A stretch of 64,000 nt of DNA from Shewanella sp. MTB7 (GTDB lineage Bacteria > Pseudomonadota > Gammaproteobacteria > Enterobacterales > Shewanellaceae). Position numbers and translations under genes: made by a program. Numbering within the stretch: position 1 is the stretch's first letter; each line of letters begins with the position of its first letter. The stretch spans positions 1,550,001 through 1,614,000 of the forward strand of contig NZ_CP085636.1 of NCBI RefSeq assembly GCF_027571385.1. Reading direction: 5' to 3'. Below are positions 11,280 to 19,944 of the stretch, piece after piece. The notes under the pieces are model-generated. The model saw only the letters and a program-made list of their open reading frames with translations. It did not search any database and was not told where the DNA came from.

Positions 11280-11549
11280 TTATACCAATCAGTATAAAGA
11301 TTTGATCGCTCAGCGAGAATTTAGCGGTCCTGAGGCAAGACAACGAGTGAAGAGCATAGTTATTCTACGGTTAAGCTCGTTAACACAGCATCAGAACCGC
11401 TAAAACTCGCCTGTTAAGGAGTGTTTTTGGCTGCCTACTTCTGTGTTGAATGAACTTACAAGGGAATAACCATTCCATCATCCATTCGCCTTGAATTAGT
11501 TTGCCAAAAACACTCTGAGTAGATCAACTTCTTATACTGATTGGTATTA
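11280..11549. mobile_element. MITE-like element with terminal inverted repeats
   Basis: A 270-base non-coding block between two leftward genes. Left end TTATACCAATCAGTATAA (11280-11297) is the inverse complement of the right end TTATACTGATTGGTATTA (11532-11549) at 17 of 18 bases. Two further inverted repeats lie inside. One is about 20 bases and imperfect (11313-11333 with 11391-11410, sharing the TTTAGCGGT core). The other is a perfect 13-base pair, GAGTGTTTTTGGC (11419-11431) with GCCAAAAACACTC (11503-11515). It has no open reading frame, so it would have to be moved in trans. A solo copy of the right end occurs at 52662-52679. Confidence 0.7.
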
Positions 11550-11721
11550 CAGTAAGTTGGCCAATTTGAGACCAGATTAAGCTGGCTAATCTAACAGAAA
11601 ATGATGCTTGTTTGACTACGGATTTGTGACGATATTATGACTGAAATATATCATTGATGTGAAAGAGGAGGTTTGCTCCTCTTTTGTTATGAGTTATTAA
11701 TATGTGGATACTTATTCTGAG

Positions 11722-12258
11722 TTATTTCTGTGGTGGGAACAGTGCCAGAATTTTGTTTACTGTAGCTAAGGTATCGATAACTTTCTGCTCCCCTCCAGCA
11801 TCATAGTCAAAACCGTCTGTTCCACGCCATATCAGGCGGTTTGTTACAGGGTCAAGAATATCTATCTGTATGGTTTGTATCTTCGCGGTATTACTGCCGA
11901 TGGGAACGCCGACGCTTGTGCCAACGCTGACACCACCACTACTGCCCCAAGTTCCAGTACCTAATCCAATCGATAGCCCTGAATCTTTTGGTTTATCGTC
12001 AACTCTGTAGCCAAAAGTGACCAGAAAGTCTGCTTTGCTCTCAACTCGAGTAAACCCTTTTTCTTCGAGAGTGTTGGCTAAAGCAGTTTGAATCCTTGAC
12101 GTAGTCAGTGGATCATCGGATTGGGGTGGAGCGAGTTCTTGGAAAGTACTGAGCTTAGTAAAATCGTAATCCACATCATAATCGCTCTTTGGCGTGCTGG
12201 TGCAGGCACTCAGGAGTACACATGAAAGAAGTAGACTTGATAAGTTAAATAATTTCAT
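11722..12258 (-). CDS. DUF4136 family lipoprotein
   Basis: Predicted outer-envelope lipoprotein of 178 residues. I start it at ATG 12258, which has AGGAAA upstream and gives a proper lipoprotein signal (MKLFNLSSLLLS...LLSAC) with the lipidated cysteine near residue 19; an upstream ATG at 12318 would bury the signal. The mature part begins YDVDYDFTKLSTFQ, typical of the DUF4136 family, and includes a Gly/Ser-rich stretch (GLGTGTWGSSGGVSVGTSVGVPIG) before a strand-rich end with IWRGTDGFDYDAGG. Function unknown. It is transcribed leftward, with the MITE-like element lying downstream of its stop. Confidence 0.82.
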   Translation of the reverse strand: MKLFNLSSLLLSCVLLSACTSTPKSDYDVDYDFTKLSTFQELAPPQSDDPLTTSRIQTALANTLEEKGFTRVESKADFLVTFGYRVDDKPKDSGLSIGLGTGTWGSSGGVSVGTSVGVPIGSNTAKIQTIQIDILDPVTNRLIWRGTDGFDYDAGGEQKVIDTLATVNKILALFPPQK

Positions 12259-12411
12259 TTTCGTTTCCTGACCTAGGGAGTTGAAGACCAATTTGGTCTG
12301 TTCTGCATACAGATGCAAGGGATTTCTTATTATGACAAAAGAATATTTTTAGCCAGAAGAAGGCAAATCAGTTATGTTTAAAGTAACAAATACTGAGTAT
12401 GGGGGCGATTT

Positions 12412-12723
12412 ATGGAGCAATTAGAGTTTTTTGAAATTCAAAGCCCCTGTATCGGAGTGTGTCAGACTGACGCGCGAGGTTATTGTAAAGGTTGTCTACG
12501 TAATAGAGACGAGAGATTTAATTGGTTAGCGTTTTCTGATGCAAGAAAATATGATGTTATTCGACTCTGTAAACAGAGAAAGCGTCGCCGTCAGTTGGCA
12601 ATAATGAAAGCGAAAAAAGCTCAGTTGCTCCAGGAGCGAGCAGAGCTAAATCCCTCATTCGATTTCAAGTCTCCCGATCCTGAAGAACCTAATTTATCTT
12701 TAGATGATTTCACTCTCGAGTAA
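12412..12723 (+). CDS. DUF1289 domain protein
   Basis: A 103-residue cysteine-rich protein. Residues of about 11-35 carry the DUF1289 signature SPCIGVCQTDARGYCKGCLR, whose four cysteines could bind a metal ion. A basic helix (KQRKRRRQ) and an acidic C-terminal tail follow. Members are widespread in proteobacteria without a firm function. It converges on the histidine kinase gene with only 2 bases between the stops, and no terminator hairpin is visible there. Confidence 0.85.
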   Translation: MEQLEFFEIQSPCIGVCQTDARGYCKGCLRNRDERFNWLAFSDARKYDVIRLCKQRKRRRQLAIMKAKKAQLLQERAELNPSFDFKSPDPEEPNLSLDDFTLE

Positions 12724-12725
12724 CC

Positions 12726-13988
12726 TTATTCAGGTTTAGGCCACGTTAGAATAAAACGGGTGCTTCCATTATGGCTCTCTAGTTTGACAGTTCCATTATG
12801 TCTTTCCATGATCCGCTTGATAATGGCGAGACCTAAACCATGCCCTTTATTGCCATTTTGGACTGATTTGCTGCGGTAGAAAGGTTCAAATATCTTACCT
12901 TGATCTTCCGGCGGGATATCGGGCCCATCGTTGGTGACACTTAGGCTAATAAACTGTTTACTCTGCTTTATCTCTATATCTATGGCATGTTGAGCAAATC
13001 TCTGTGCGTTGGTGACGAGGTTTTGTATCGCTCTTTCAATCAAGGAGGGATCGCCTAAGAGATAGGTGGTAAGTGTGTTTTCGTTATATCGGATAGGCGG
13101 CGTATTCTGTGAAGATAAACGCTTGATTGTTTGCCGAGTGAGCGCTGTTAGATCGCAATGCTCTAAATGAATGTCTTTGCGCTGAGACTCTAGACTGGCA
13201 TAAGTCAACAGTTCCTGTAGCAGCTTGTCTATCTCCTTAACATCAAGCAGCATCTCTTCAATAAATTCGGATCTGCGATGCTTATCGGAATCGGGTTTAC
13301 AGTACTGAGGCATTAACGCTAAAGCAAACTTTAACCTAGCAAGAGGGGTGCGGATCTCATGGGAAACGGCATTCGATAAATGTTTCTGGTTTTCAATTAG
13401 TGTACTAATCTGCCTAGCCATCTCATTAAATGTATTTCCTAAAGGAATCACTTGAGAGCGAGGCGAAAGTTTAATTTGCGTGTCCCATTTGGCTTGACCA
13501 AACTCTTGGGTCGCGTTACGGAGAACTTTTAGATCCCGTGATAATGGCCATACCCAGATAAGTGCAATTAAGCCCAGAGATAGATAGAAAAACAGGGTGA
13601 AAAGCTTACGTAATCGAGCTCTTGGATCTATTTCAATAGGACCTGCAACCAAGATTTGATTGTCAACTTTGATAAAGTGGAGTTCAAAATGGTCACTCAA
13701 TGTGGTGATAAGCACGGCCTTATCTGTTAAGTCGCTTTTATCTGATAAGGCGATCTGACTTGAATCCATTAGTTCAATGGGATAGTTAGGGGCGTGATCA
13801 ATTTGGGCTAAATACCCGATACGATCTTGCTCTGGCAGTTTCGCAAGAAGTTGTGCCAACATGATAAGTGGTGCATCAGCTGCACCACTGTCGTCGACAT
13901 TATTCTGCCAAATATTATCGAGTGTCCAACCTATCCCTAAGATACTTAAACTGATGAGTAGGTATAAGCTGATAAAAAGTCGCTTCAA
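12726..13988 (-). CDS. Sensor histidine kinase, RstB-like
   Basis: Inner-membrane sensor of a two-component pair with the regulator just upstream. Domain order: TM1 (about 5-25), a periplasmic sensor region of about 100 residues, TM2 (about 128-150), HAMP, a dimerisation helix with phospho-acceptor H210 (AVSHEIRTPLARL), then an HATPase_c domain with N, G1 (NDGPDIPP) and G2 (GHGLGLAII) boxes. Overall layout and length (420 residues) resemble RstB. The signal is unknown, but the operon partners MipA/OmpV and DUF3019 suggest an envelope cue. A 53-base gap separates it from the regulator gene. Confidence 0.88.
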   Translation of the reverse strand: MKRLFISLYLLISLSILGIGWTLDNIWQNNVDDSGAADAPLIMLAQLLAKLPEQDRIGYLAQIDHAPNYPIELMDSSQIALSDKSDLTDKAVLITTLSDHFELHFIKVDNQILVAGPIEIDPRARLRKLFTLFFYLSLGLIALIWVWPLSRDLKVLRNATQEFGQAKWDTQIKLSPRSQVIPLGNTFNEMARQISTLIENQKHLSNAVSHEIRTPLARLKFALALMPQYCKPDSDKHRRSEFIEEMLLDVKEIDKLLQELLTYASLESQRKDIHLEHCDLTALTRQTIKRLSSQNTPPIRYNENTLTTYLLGDPSLIERAIQNLVTNAQRFAQHAIDIEIKQSKQFISLSVTNDGPDIPPEDQGKIFEPFYRSKSVQNGNKGHGLGLAIIKRIMERHNGTVKLESHNGSTRFILTWPKPE

Positions 13989-14041
13989 TGTTATTTCCGT
14001 AAATACGTATTTAATTCAAATTGACTTTATCGGGTTCAGGC

Positions 14042-14755
14042 TTAGTTAGTCCAAGCTTCAGGCGCAAATAAGTATCCCTGTCCCCAGACCGTTTTAATTC
14101 TGAACGGTGTATCAATATTATCGCCTAATTTCTTTCTTAATCTCGAGATCCGGACATCAATTTTTCTATCTTTACCGTCAAAATCGATATTGAGCAAGTA
14201 TTGATAGATATATTGACGACTTAATACCTGACCAGCTTGAGATGCGAGTAACCAAAGCAGCTCAAATTCATGGCTGGTTAAGTCAACTTCGAGATCGCCA
14301 AGTCTAATCGCTTGGGTGTGTGGATCTATGCTTAACTTTCCGAATGATAAGCAATGTGACTCTACCTTTGGTGGTTTAGCGTTACGGCGTAGTAAGTTAT
14401 TAATTCTGGCAATAAGTAACGCTGGGTCCACAGGTTTTACCACATAATCATCGGCACCTAATTCTAACCCTTTGATCTGATCTTCATTGGAACCTAATGC
14501 GCTCATCAGTAAGATAGGACCAGCAAAATAGTCTGGTAACTTTTCACATAGGGTTAACCCATCCATGCCTGGTAACATAATGTCTAGCAGTATGATGTCG
14601 GGTTTATAATTTATCAAGCGGGTCAGTACAGTGTCACCGCGACGCTCAACTTCAACATGCATTCCATGGGACTTTAAATAATCCACAATCAAGTTGGCAA
14701 GACGAATATCGTCCTCTACCAATAATACTCTATGGGTCGATTGAGTGGCTGTCAT
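14042..14755 (-). CDS. OmpR-family response regulator, RstA-like
   Basis: DNA-binding response regulator of 237 residues. The receiver domain has the acidic pair in VEDD, phospho-acceptor D58 (LLDIMLPGMDG) and K107 (VKPVD). The C-terminal winged helix ends RIKTVWGQGYLF, typical of OmpR/PhoB regulators. The start is ATG 14755, whose A is the last base of the DUF3019 stop codon (TAATG), so translation is coupled; a frame opening further upstream would run into the DUF3019 gene. It probably regulates its own operon, including the MipA-like protein, but I see no defined operator. Confidence 0.9.
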   Translation of the reverse strand: MTATQSTHRVLLVEDDIRLANLIVDYLKSHGMHVEVERRGDTVLTRLINYKPDIILLDIMLPGMDGLTLCEKLPDYFAGPILLMSALGSNEDQIKGLELGADDYVVKPVDPALLIARINNLLRRNAKPPKVESHCLSFGKLSIDPHTQAIRLGDLEVDLTSHEFELLWLLASQAGQVLSRQYIYQYLLNIDFDGKDRKIDVRISRLRKKLGDNIDTPFRIKTVWGQGYLFAPEAWTN

Positions 14756-15171
14756 TAGAATAAACTCCAAGGGTTACGGTAGCGTCTTCTCACTTTGGGT
14801 CCTGCAGTCGGTGTGACTTTTAGTTTTACCCCAGCGAGCGTTTCATGAGTTACTTTATCTATCATTACAAATTGAACATCTTTCGTTGTGCTTATATCTA
14901 AGCTAAACGAACTAACCTCAGCTTCCTCTGTGCACCATCTGGCCATGTTGTCATAGTCAGATAAAATACAGATAGACTTAGGTATCTGGTTGTTCCACTC
15001 GAGCTTAACAGTGACTTCACAGGTCAGCTGTTCATTCGAGGTTATACAAAATTCGGGAGACACGGAGAGCTTAGCGGTAAACTCTGCTGTTTCTTCAGCC
15101 ATGACTTGATCACTGCTTGTTATCGTGAAGCAGAACAGAAACAAGATAGCTGTTATTTGAGATATTTGCAC
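14755..15171 (-). CDS. DUF3019 periplasmic protein
   Basis: A 138-residue secreted protein with a signal peptide (cleavage likely after VMA, near residue 25). Four cysteines in the mature part (FCITSNEQLTC, ICILSDYDNMARWC) suggest two disulfides. The DUF3019 family is found mainly in Shewanella and relatives, nearly always beside a two-component system and a MipA-like gene. It starts with GTG 15171, 5 bases after the MipA stop, and its stop overlaps the regulator start by 1 base. A role as periplasmic partner of the sensor kinase is plausible but is inference from context. Confidence 0.82.
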   Translation of the reverse strand: MQISQITAILFLFCFTITSSDQVMAEETAEFTAKLSVSPEFCITSNEQLTCEVTVKLEWNNQIPKSICILSDYDNMARWCTEEAEVSSFSLDISTTKDVQFVMIDKVTHETLAGVKLKVTPTAGPKVRRRYRNPWSLF

Positions 15172-15176
15172 CCGTG

Positions 15177-16055
15177 TTAAAACCTATAACTTGAACCGAT
15201 ATAAAAGGTACTCGTATATTCTTCGTTTAGTAGTGGGCTGTCTGCGATGGCATCAGCAATATGTGTATACCGAGCTAAGAACAACAGATCCCAGTGCTGA
15301 GTTATAACGTAACTACTGGTCAATTCAATTCCTGTATTTAATGCCGAACGGGCCTTAAATTCTTGATTCCAATAAGGGCTCTCACTTTCTCTAACCCCGT
15401 AATAGTAATCTACGATCTCTTCACTTTTCCAGTCTAATTTGAGTGCAAACTCGAAATTCCAATCCTGGATGGGAAGATTATAAATCCATTTTAACTGTGC
15501 TTCGGTGCCCTGGTGCACATTTAACATATCGTGGGCCAATGAAAAGTTAATGATACCCGCTCGGGTGTAAATAAAAGCTTCAAGGCCAGCTAAGTAGGTA
15601 AATCTGCGAGTTTCTAAAGGACCTATGACAGGTTCTTGCTCCTCAGTGGTGAATAGACTGCCACCAGCACTAGCTACTGAACCAGTTTTAAACGTATTGC
15701 CACCCGCAAGAAAAATATTAGAGGGATCCCAGCGGTGAAAGTAAGCACTGTCGGTACTGAAGCTGGTTGCTACGTTAATGGTGTACAGCTCTTTTTCGGT
15801 TAAGGTATAACCGAAATTACCATTGTCGAAGAACCCATATTCTCCATAGTAAGCGAAGGTTGGAACCATATAAATTGGAATGTCATCATAATCTTTAAGC
15901 GGATTACTGCGTTTGCCATAACCCAAGGCGACGCCTAAATCCCATTGACCAGCTTCAATGCATTCAAGATTATTTTCACAGGGTGGAACTGTGTCAGCCC
16001 AAGAGAAAAAGGAAAGAAGAAAACAGCTGAGGACTATCAGTTTTAGCCTGTTCAT
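15177..16055 (-). CDS. MipA/OmpV family outer-membrane protein
   Basis: Predicted outer-membrane barrel of 292 residues, first gene of the four-gene leftward operon. The signal peptide (MNRLKLIVLSCFLLSFFSWA) is followed by WDLGVALGYGKRSNPLKDYDDIPIYMVP, the characteristic N-terminal strand of the MipA/OmpV family, and the chain ends with a C-terminal aromatic (FYIGSSYRF). E. coli MipA scaffolds murein synthases and OmpV proteins are adhesin or osmolarity related; neither role can be assigned here. Association with DUF3019 and a two-component pair points to a regulated envelope response. Confidence 0.85.
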   Translation of the reverse strand: MNRLKLIVLSCFLLSFFSWADTVPPCENNLECIEAGQWDLGVALGYGKRSNPLKDYDDIPIYMVPTFAYYGEYGFFDNGNFGYTLTEKELYTINVATSFSTDSAYFHRWDPSNIFLAGGNTFKTGSVASAGGSLFTTEEQEPVIGPLETRRFTYLAGLEAFIYTRAGIINFSLAHDMLNVHQGTEAQLKWIYNLPIQDWNFEFALKLDWKSEEIVDYYYGVRESESPYWNQEFKARSALNTGIELTSSYVITQHWDLLFLARYTHIADAIADSPLLNEEYTSTFYIGSSYRF

Positions 16056-16421
16056 GACACCGCTTATATACTCATTACAGAATTAACAAATCGAATAATA
16101 GAGTAACACCATAGACGAGAGTTAGTCAGATGTTTTGTAGCATTTGATGCAAACTGATACACCAACGAGCGTCATGTTTGCAATATGTTTTACCTTGGTT
16201 GCATTAATGTGCTTGCATGGGGCTTGAGTGTGTTTTTATTGCCTTAATATGTAGTCTGAATTTCTGGGTTATTAAATTCAATAAAACCTGCATATAGGAA
16301 AAACCTATATGAGATAAAGAAAAAGACTATTTTTCCTAAAGATAAATTATGCTTATTGTAACTAACAAATATATTTCTAAACTAACTTTAGTGATCCATT
16401 TTCCTAATTAAGGACAACACC
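16056..16421. other. Divergent promoter region between MipA operon and gcdH
   Basis: This 366-base gap must hold promoters for both directions. It is AT-rich, with A-runs around 16300-16340, and gives way to a purine-rich ribosome binding site (AAGGA) before gcdH. I see no gene, repeat or convincing operator in it. Confidence 0.4.
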
Positions 16422-17597
16422 ATGGCGCGAGTGCATTTTGACTGGACAGATCCACTACAGCTAAACGCTTTACTCTCTGATGAAGAGAGAATGATACGTG
16501 ACAGCGTATATGACTATGCTCAGGATAAGTTGATGAGCCGGGTGTTGATGGCTAACCGGAACGAGCATTTTGATCGAGAGATCATGAATGAGCTCGGAGA
16601 GATGGGGCTGCTGGGTGCTACATTGCCTGAAAAATATGGCTGTTCAAATGTCAATTATGTTAGCTACGGCCTCGTCGCTCGTGAGATTGAACGTGTCGAT
16701 AGCGGTTACCGTTCAGCCATGAGTGTGCAATCGTCTTTAGTCATGCACCCGATACATGCCTATGGCACGGAAGAGCAGCGACTTAAGTATCTGCCTAAAT
16801 TAGCCACTGGCGAGTGGATAGGTTGTTTTGGATTAACTGAGCCTGATGTAGGTTCAGATCCTGGAGGGATGAAAACCCGAGCTGAACGCATTGATGGTGG
16901 TTTTAAGCTTAATGGTGCCAAGATGTGGATCACCAACTCTCCCATTGCCGACGTATTTGTGGTGTGGGCAAAGCTTGAAGGAAAGATCCGTGGTTTCATT
17001 CTTGAAAAAGGAATGAAAGGGTTAAGTGCGCCTAAGATTGAAGGGAAATTCTCACTACGAGCGTCGGTTACCGGTGAGATCGTGATGGATAATGTTGAGG
17101 TACCTGAGACTGCGTTAATGCCTAATGCGGAGGGGTTACAGGGTCCATTCGGTTGTCTGAATAAGGCGCGTTATGGCATAGCTTGGGGCGCTTTAGGCGC
17201 TGCTGAGTTTTGTTGGCATGGCGCCCGTCAGTACACGCTCGATAGGATCCAGTTTAACCGCCCATTGGCCGCAAACCAATTGATCCAAAAGAAATTGGCC
17301 GATATGCAGACTGAGATATCCCTAGGTCTATTTGCCTGTTTGCAAGCCGGTCGATTAATGGATCAGGATGCACTTCCTGTCGAAGCTATCTCTTTAATTA
17401 AACGTAACTCTTGTGGTAAAGCGTTAGATATTGCTCGCATGTCTCGTGATATGCATGGTGGTAACGGTATCTCAGATGAGTTTCATATTATTCGCCATGT
17501 GATGAACTTAGAAGCGGTGAACACCTACGAAGGAACCCATGATATTCATGCCCTTATCTTAGGTCGTGCTCAGACAGGGATTCAGGCTTTTTGTTAA
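16422..17597 (+). CDS. gcdH: Glutaryl-CoA dehydrogenase
   Basis: FAD acyl-CoA dehydrogenase that oxidises and decarboxylates glutaryl-CoA to crotonyl-CoA in lysine and tryptophan breakdown. It shows the N-terminal fold, the FAD/substrate motif [17 protein letters not shown], the substrate-carboxylate arginine R97 ([10 protein letters not shown]) that sets glutaryl-CoA dehydrogenases apart, and catalytic base E370 in [17 protein letters not shown]. The length, 391 residues, is standard. ATG 16422 follows AAGGA. A terminator separates it from the E1 gene, so the two are probably separate transcripts. Confidence 0.95.
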   Translation: MARVHFDWTDPLQLNALLSDEERMIRDSVYDYAQDKLMSRVLMANRNEHFDREIMNELGEMGLLGATLPEKYGCSNVNYVSYGLVAREIERVDSGYRSAMSVQSSLVMHPIHAYGTEEQRLKYLPKLATGEWIGCFGLTEPDVGSDPGGMKTRAERIDGGFKLNGAKMWITNSPIADVFVVWAKLEGKIRGFILEKGMKGLSAPKIEGKFSLRASVTGEIVMDNVEVPETALMPNAEGLQGPFGCLNKARYGIAWGALGAAEFCWHGARQYTLDRIQFNRPLAANQLIQKKLADMQTEISLGLFACLQAGRLMDQDALPVEAISLIKRNSCGKALDIARMSRDMHGGNGISDEFHIIRHVMNLEAVNTYEGTHDIHALILGRAQTGIQAFC

Positions 17598-17608
17598 GCA
17601 ACAATGTT

Positions 17609-17631
17609 AAGGAGCTTTAGGCTCCTTTTTT
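17609..17631 (+). terminator. Rho-independent terminator of gcdH
   Basis: AAGGAGC (17609-17615) pairs with GCTCCTT (17621-17627) around a 5-base loop and runs into a T tract, 12 bases after the gcdH stop. Confidence 0.85.
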
Positions 17632-17696
17632 GTGTCTGGAACACTGATTTTGTTGTTTTAAGCCTCTTCAATTAGCTAAATGGGTGAGCAAGTATT

Positions 17697-19940
17697 ATGG
17701 AAGATAGGGCGGTAGCGTTAGATAAGAGCTTTATTGAGCGAGTCAATAAGCACGCATTTAGTGATATAGGGCAGGGTTGGGATCATCGTCAATTAGGTTT
17801 ATCAGACAGTGACTTTATTGGCATGTTTGAATCTCAACTTAAGAGTCGACTATTGGATCTTGAGTCGCGAAAGATGCGGGCAAGAAATGAGGGCTTCTAT
17901 ACCATCGGCAGCTCAGGTCACGAGGGAAATGCTGCTTATGGTTTAGCCTTTAAGCCAACGGACATGGCATTCCTGCATTATCGTAGCGGTGCTTTTATGA
18001 TCGAGCGAAGCCGCCAACTTCCTGGAGAGACCATTCTCTACGATATGCTGTTATCTTTTGCCGCATCCAGTGATGATCCCACCTCAGGTGGTCGACATAA
18101 AGTGCTGGGTAGCAAGCGATTGAGCATTCCTCCGCAAACATCGACCATAGCCTCGCACTTACCTAAAGCAGTAGGTGCTGCATTTAGTATCCCTTTAGCT
18201 CAACGATTATCTCTTGATTCTCCCATGCCGTCAGACAGTGTCGTGCTGTGTAATTTCGGGGATGCTTCTGCAAATCATGCCAGTGCGCAAAGCGCGATAA
18301 ATTCAGCTTGTTGGGCTGCATATCAGCAAGTGCCACTGCCTATCGTGTTTATTTGTGAAGACAACGGTATCGGGATCTCGACACGAACTCCCAAGGGATG
18401 GATCGCAGCAAACTTTAGCCTGCGGGCCTCGCTTAAGTATTTTTATTGTGATGGCAGGGACATTCTCGACTGTTACAAAGTGAGCAAGGCTGCGGCAGAA
18501 TATGCCAGAGTTCATCGCAAGCCAGTATTTTTACACGTGAGAACGGTACGCTTAATGGGGCATGCGGGCAGCGATGCAGAAATCGCGTATATGAGCAAAG
18601 AGCAGATTTTTGACAATGAAGCTCAAGATCCCCTTGTTGTCACTGCACAGCAGTTGATCGACGCTGGTTTGATGAACTCGAAACAGATCTCCGAACTTTA
18701 TCAATCTATGAAGGCTCGCATAGAGGCTATTGCCCAAATGGCAGTGACTCGACCTAAGTTGCAGACAGTTGAGCAAGCCATGGCTTCTATTGTGCCACCG
18801 AAACAGATAGTGAAACGGAGCCTATATTTAAATGCAGAACGTAGATCTGAGTTATTCAAAGCCGACAAGCTGGCATTAAATAAACCACTGCATATGGGGA
18901 AATTGCTCAACTTAACCCTGACAGAGTTGATGGCGCGCTTGGAAAATATTGTGGTCTGTGGCGAAGATGTCGGTAAGAAAGGTGGGGTCTACCATGTTAC
19001 CTCTCGATTGGTAGAGCGTTTCGGACCCAATCGAGTGATCAATACCTTGTTGGATGAAACTTCTATTCTGGGGTTAGGAATAGGCATGGCTCATAACGGC
19101 ATCTTACCCATTCCCGAGATCCAGTTTCTAGCTTATGTACATAACGCTGAAGATCAAATAAGGGGCGAGGCGGCGACCTTACCATTCTTCTCTGACGGAC
19201 AGTTTACCAATCCTATGGTGATCCGCATTGCGGGGCTCGGCTATCAAAAGGGTTTTGGTGGGCATTTTCATAATGACAACTCGTTTGCTGTGTTTCGGGA
19301 TATTCCGGGATTGATTATCGCTTGCCCTTCCAATGGTGCCGATGCCGTAGAGATGCTCAGAGAGAGTGTCAGGCTGGCCCATGAGGAGCAAAGAGTTGTT
19401 ATTTTCCTTGAGCCGATTGCACTATATATGACTAAAGATCTTCATGATGCTGGTGATGGTCTATGGTCGAGTCATTATATTCCCGAGCAGGAGTCCAAAC
19501 TGATTGCGGTGGGAGAAATAACCCAAGATGGACAAGGGGATGAGCTCTGTATTATCAGCTACGCCAACGGTTATTATTTGAGTCGTCAGGCGCAAAAGAT
19601 ACTGATGGAAACGGGATTAAAAGTCAGAGTTATCGATATTCGTTGGCTTGCACCCTTAAATATGACAGCAATTATTGATAAGGCTAAAGAGTGTAAACAT
19701 ATTTTGATTGTCGACGAGTGTCGTAAAACCGGCTCGATAAGTGAGGCTATTATGACAGGTTTTACTGAGGTGTTAGGTAATGCATGTCCGCCTATTGCTA
19801 GACTGACCGCAGATGATTGTTTCATTCCTCTTGCCGATGCTGCAACACTGCCGTTACCAACCAAAGAGAAGATTGTCGCAGCTGTGATGGCCTTGATTGG
19901 CAAGGAGCTTAATCAAGCTTTGTTAAAGGAGGCATTGTAG
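17697..19940 (+). CDS. Fused alpha-beta 2-oxoacid dehydrogenase E1
   Basis: Thiamine-diphosphate enzyme of 747 residues that joins both E1 subunits of a branched-chain/pyruvate-type 2-oxoacid dehydrogenase. Residues of about 1-340 are E1-alpha like, with the ThDP-Mg motif GDASAN (188-193) and EDNGIGIST (221-229). Residues of about 395-740 are E1-beta like, with VCGEDVGKKGGVYHVT, the LLDETSILGLGIGMA stretch and the C-terminal transketolase domain. It would decarboxylate a 2-oxoacid and pass the acyl group to a lipoyl carrier, but no E2, E3 or lipoyl domain is encoded nearby. The next gene starts 4 bases after its stop, so the two are one unit. The substrate is unknown. Confidence 0.85.
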   Translation: MEDRAVALDKSFIERVNKHAFSDIGQGWDHRQLGLSDSDFIGMFESQLKSRLLDLESRKMRARNEGFYTIGSSGHEGNAAYGLAFKPTDMAFLHYRSGAFMIERSRQLPGETILYDMLLSFAASSDDPTSGGRHKVLGSKRLSIPPQTSTIASHLPKAVGAAFSIPLAQRLSLDSPMPSDSVVLCNFGDASANHASAQSAINSACWAAYQQVPLPIVFICEDNGIGISTRTPKGWIAANFSLRASLKYFYCDGRDILDCYKVSKAAAEYARVHRKPVFLHVRTVRLMGHAGSDAEIAYMSKEQIFDNEAQDPLVVTAQQLIDAGLMNSKQISELYQSMKARIEAIAQMAVTRPKLQTVEQAMASIVPPKQIVKRSLYLNAERRSELFKADKLALNKPLHMGKLLNLTLTELMARLENIVVCGEDVGKKGGVYHVTSRLVERFGPNRVINTLLDETSILGLGIGMAHNGILPIPEIQFLAYVHNAEDQIRGEAATLPFFSDGQFTNPMVIRIAGLGYQKGFGGHFHNDNSFAVFRDIPGLIIACPSNGADAVEMLRESVRLAHEEQRVVIFLEPIALYMTKDLHDAGDGLWSSHYIPEQESKLIAVGEITQDGQGDELCIISYANGYYLSRQAQKILMETGLKVRVIDIRWLAPLNMTAIIDKAKECKHILIVDECRKTGSISEAIMTGFTEVLGNACPPIARLTADDCFIPLADAATLPLPTKEKIVAAVMALIGKELNQALLKEAL

Positions 19941-19944
19941 AATA

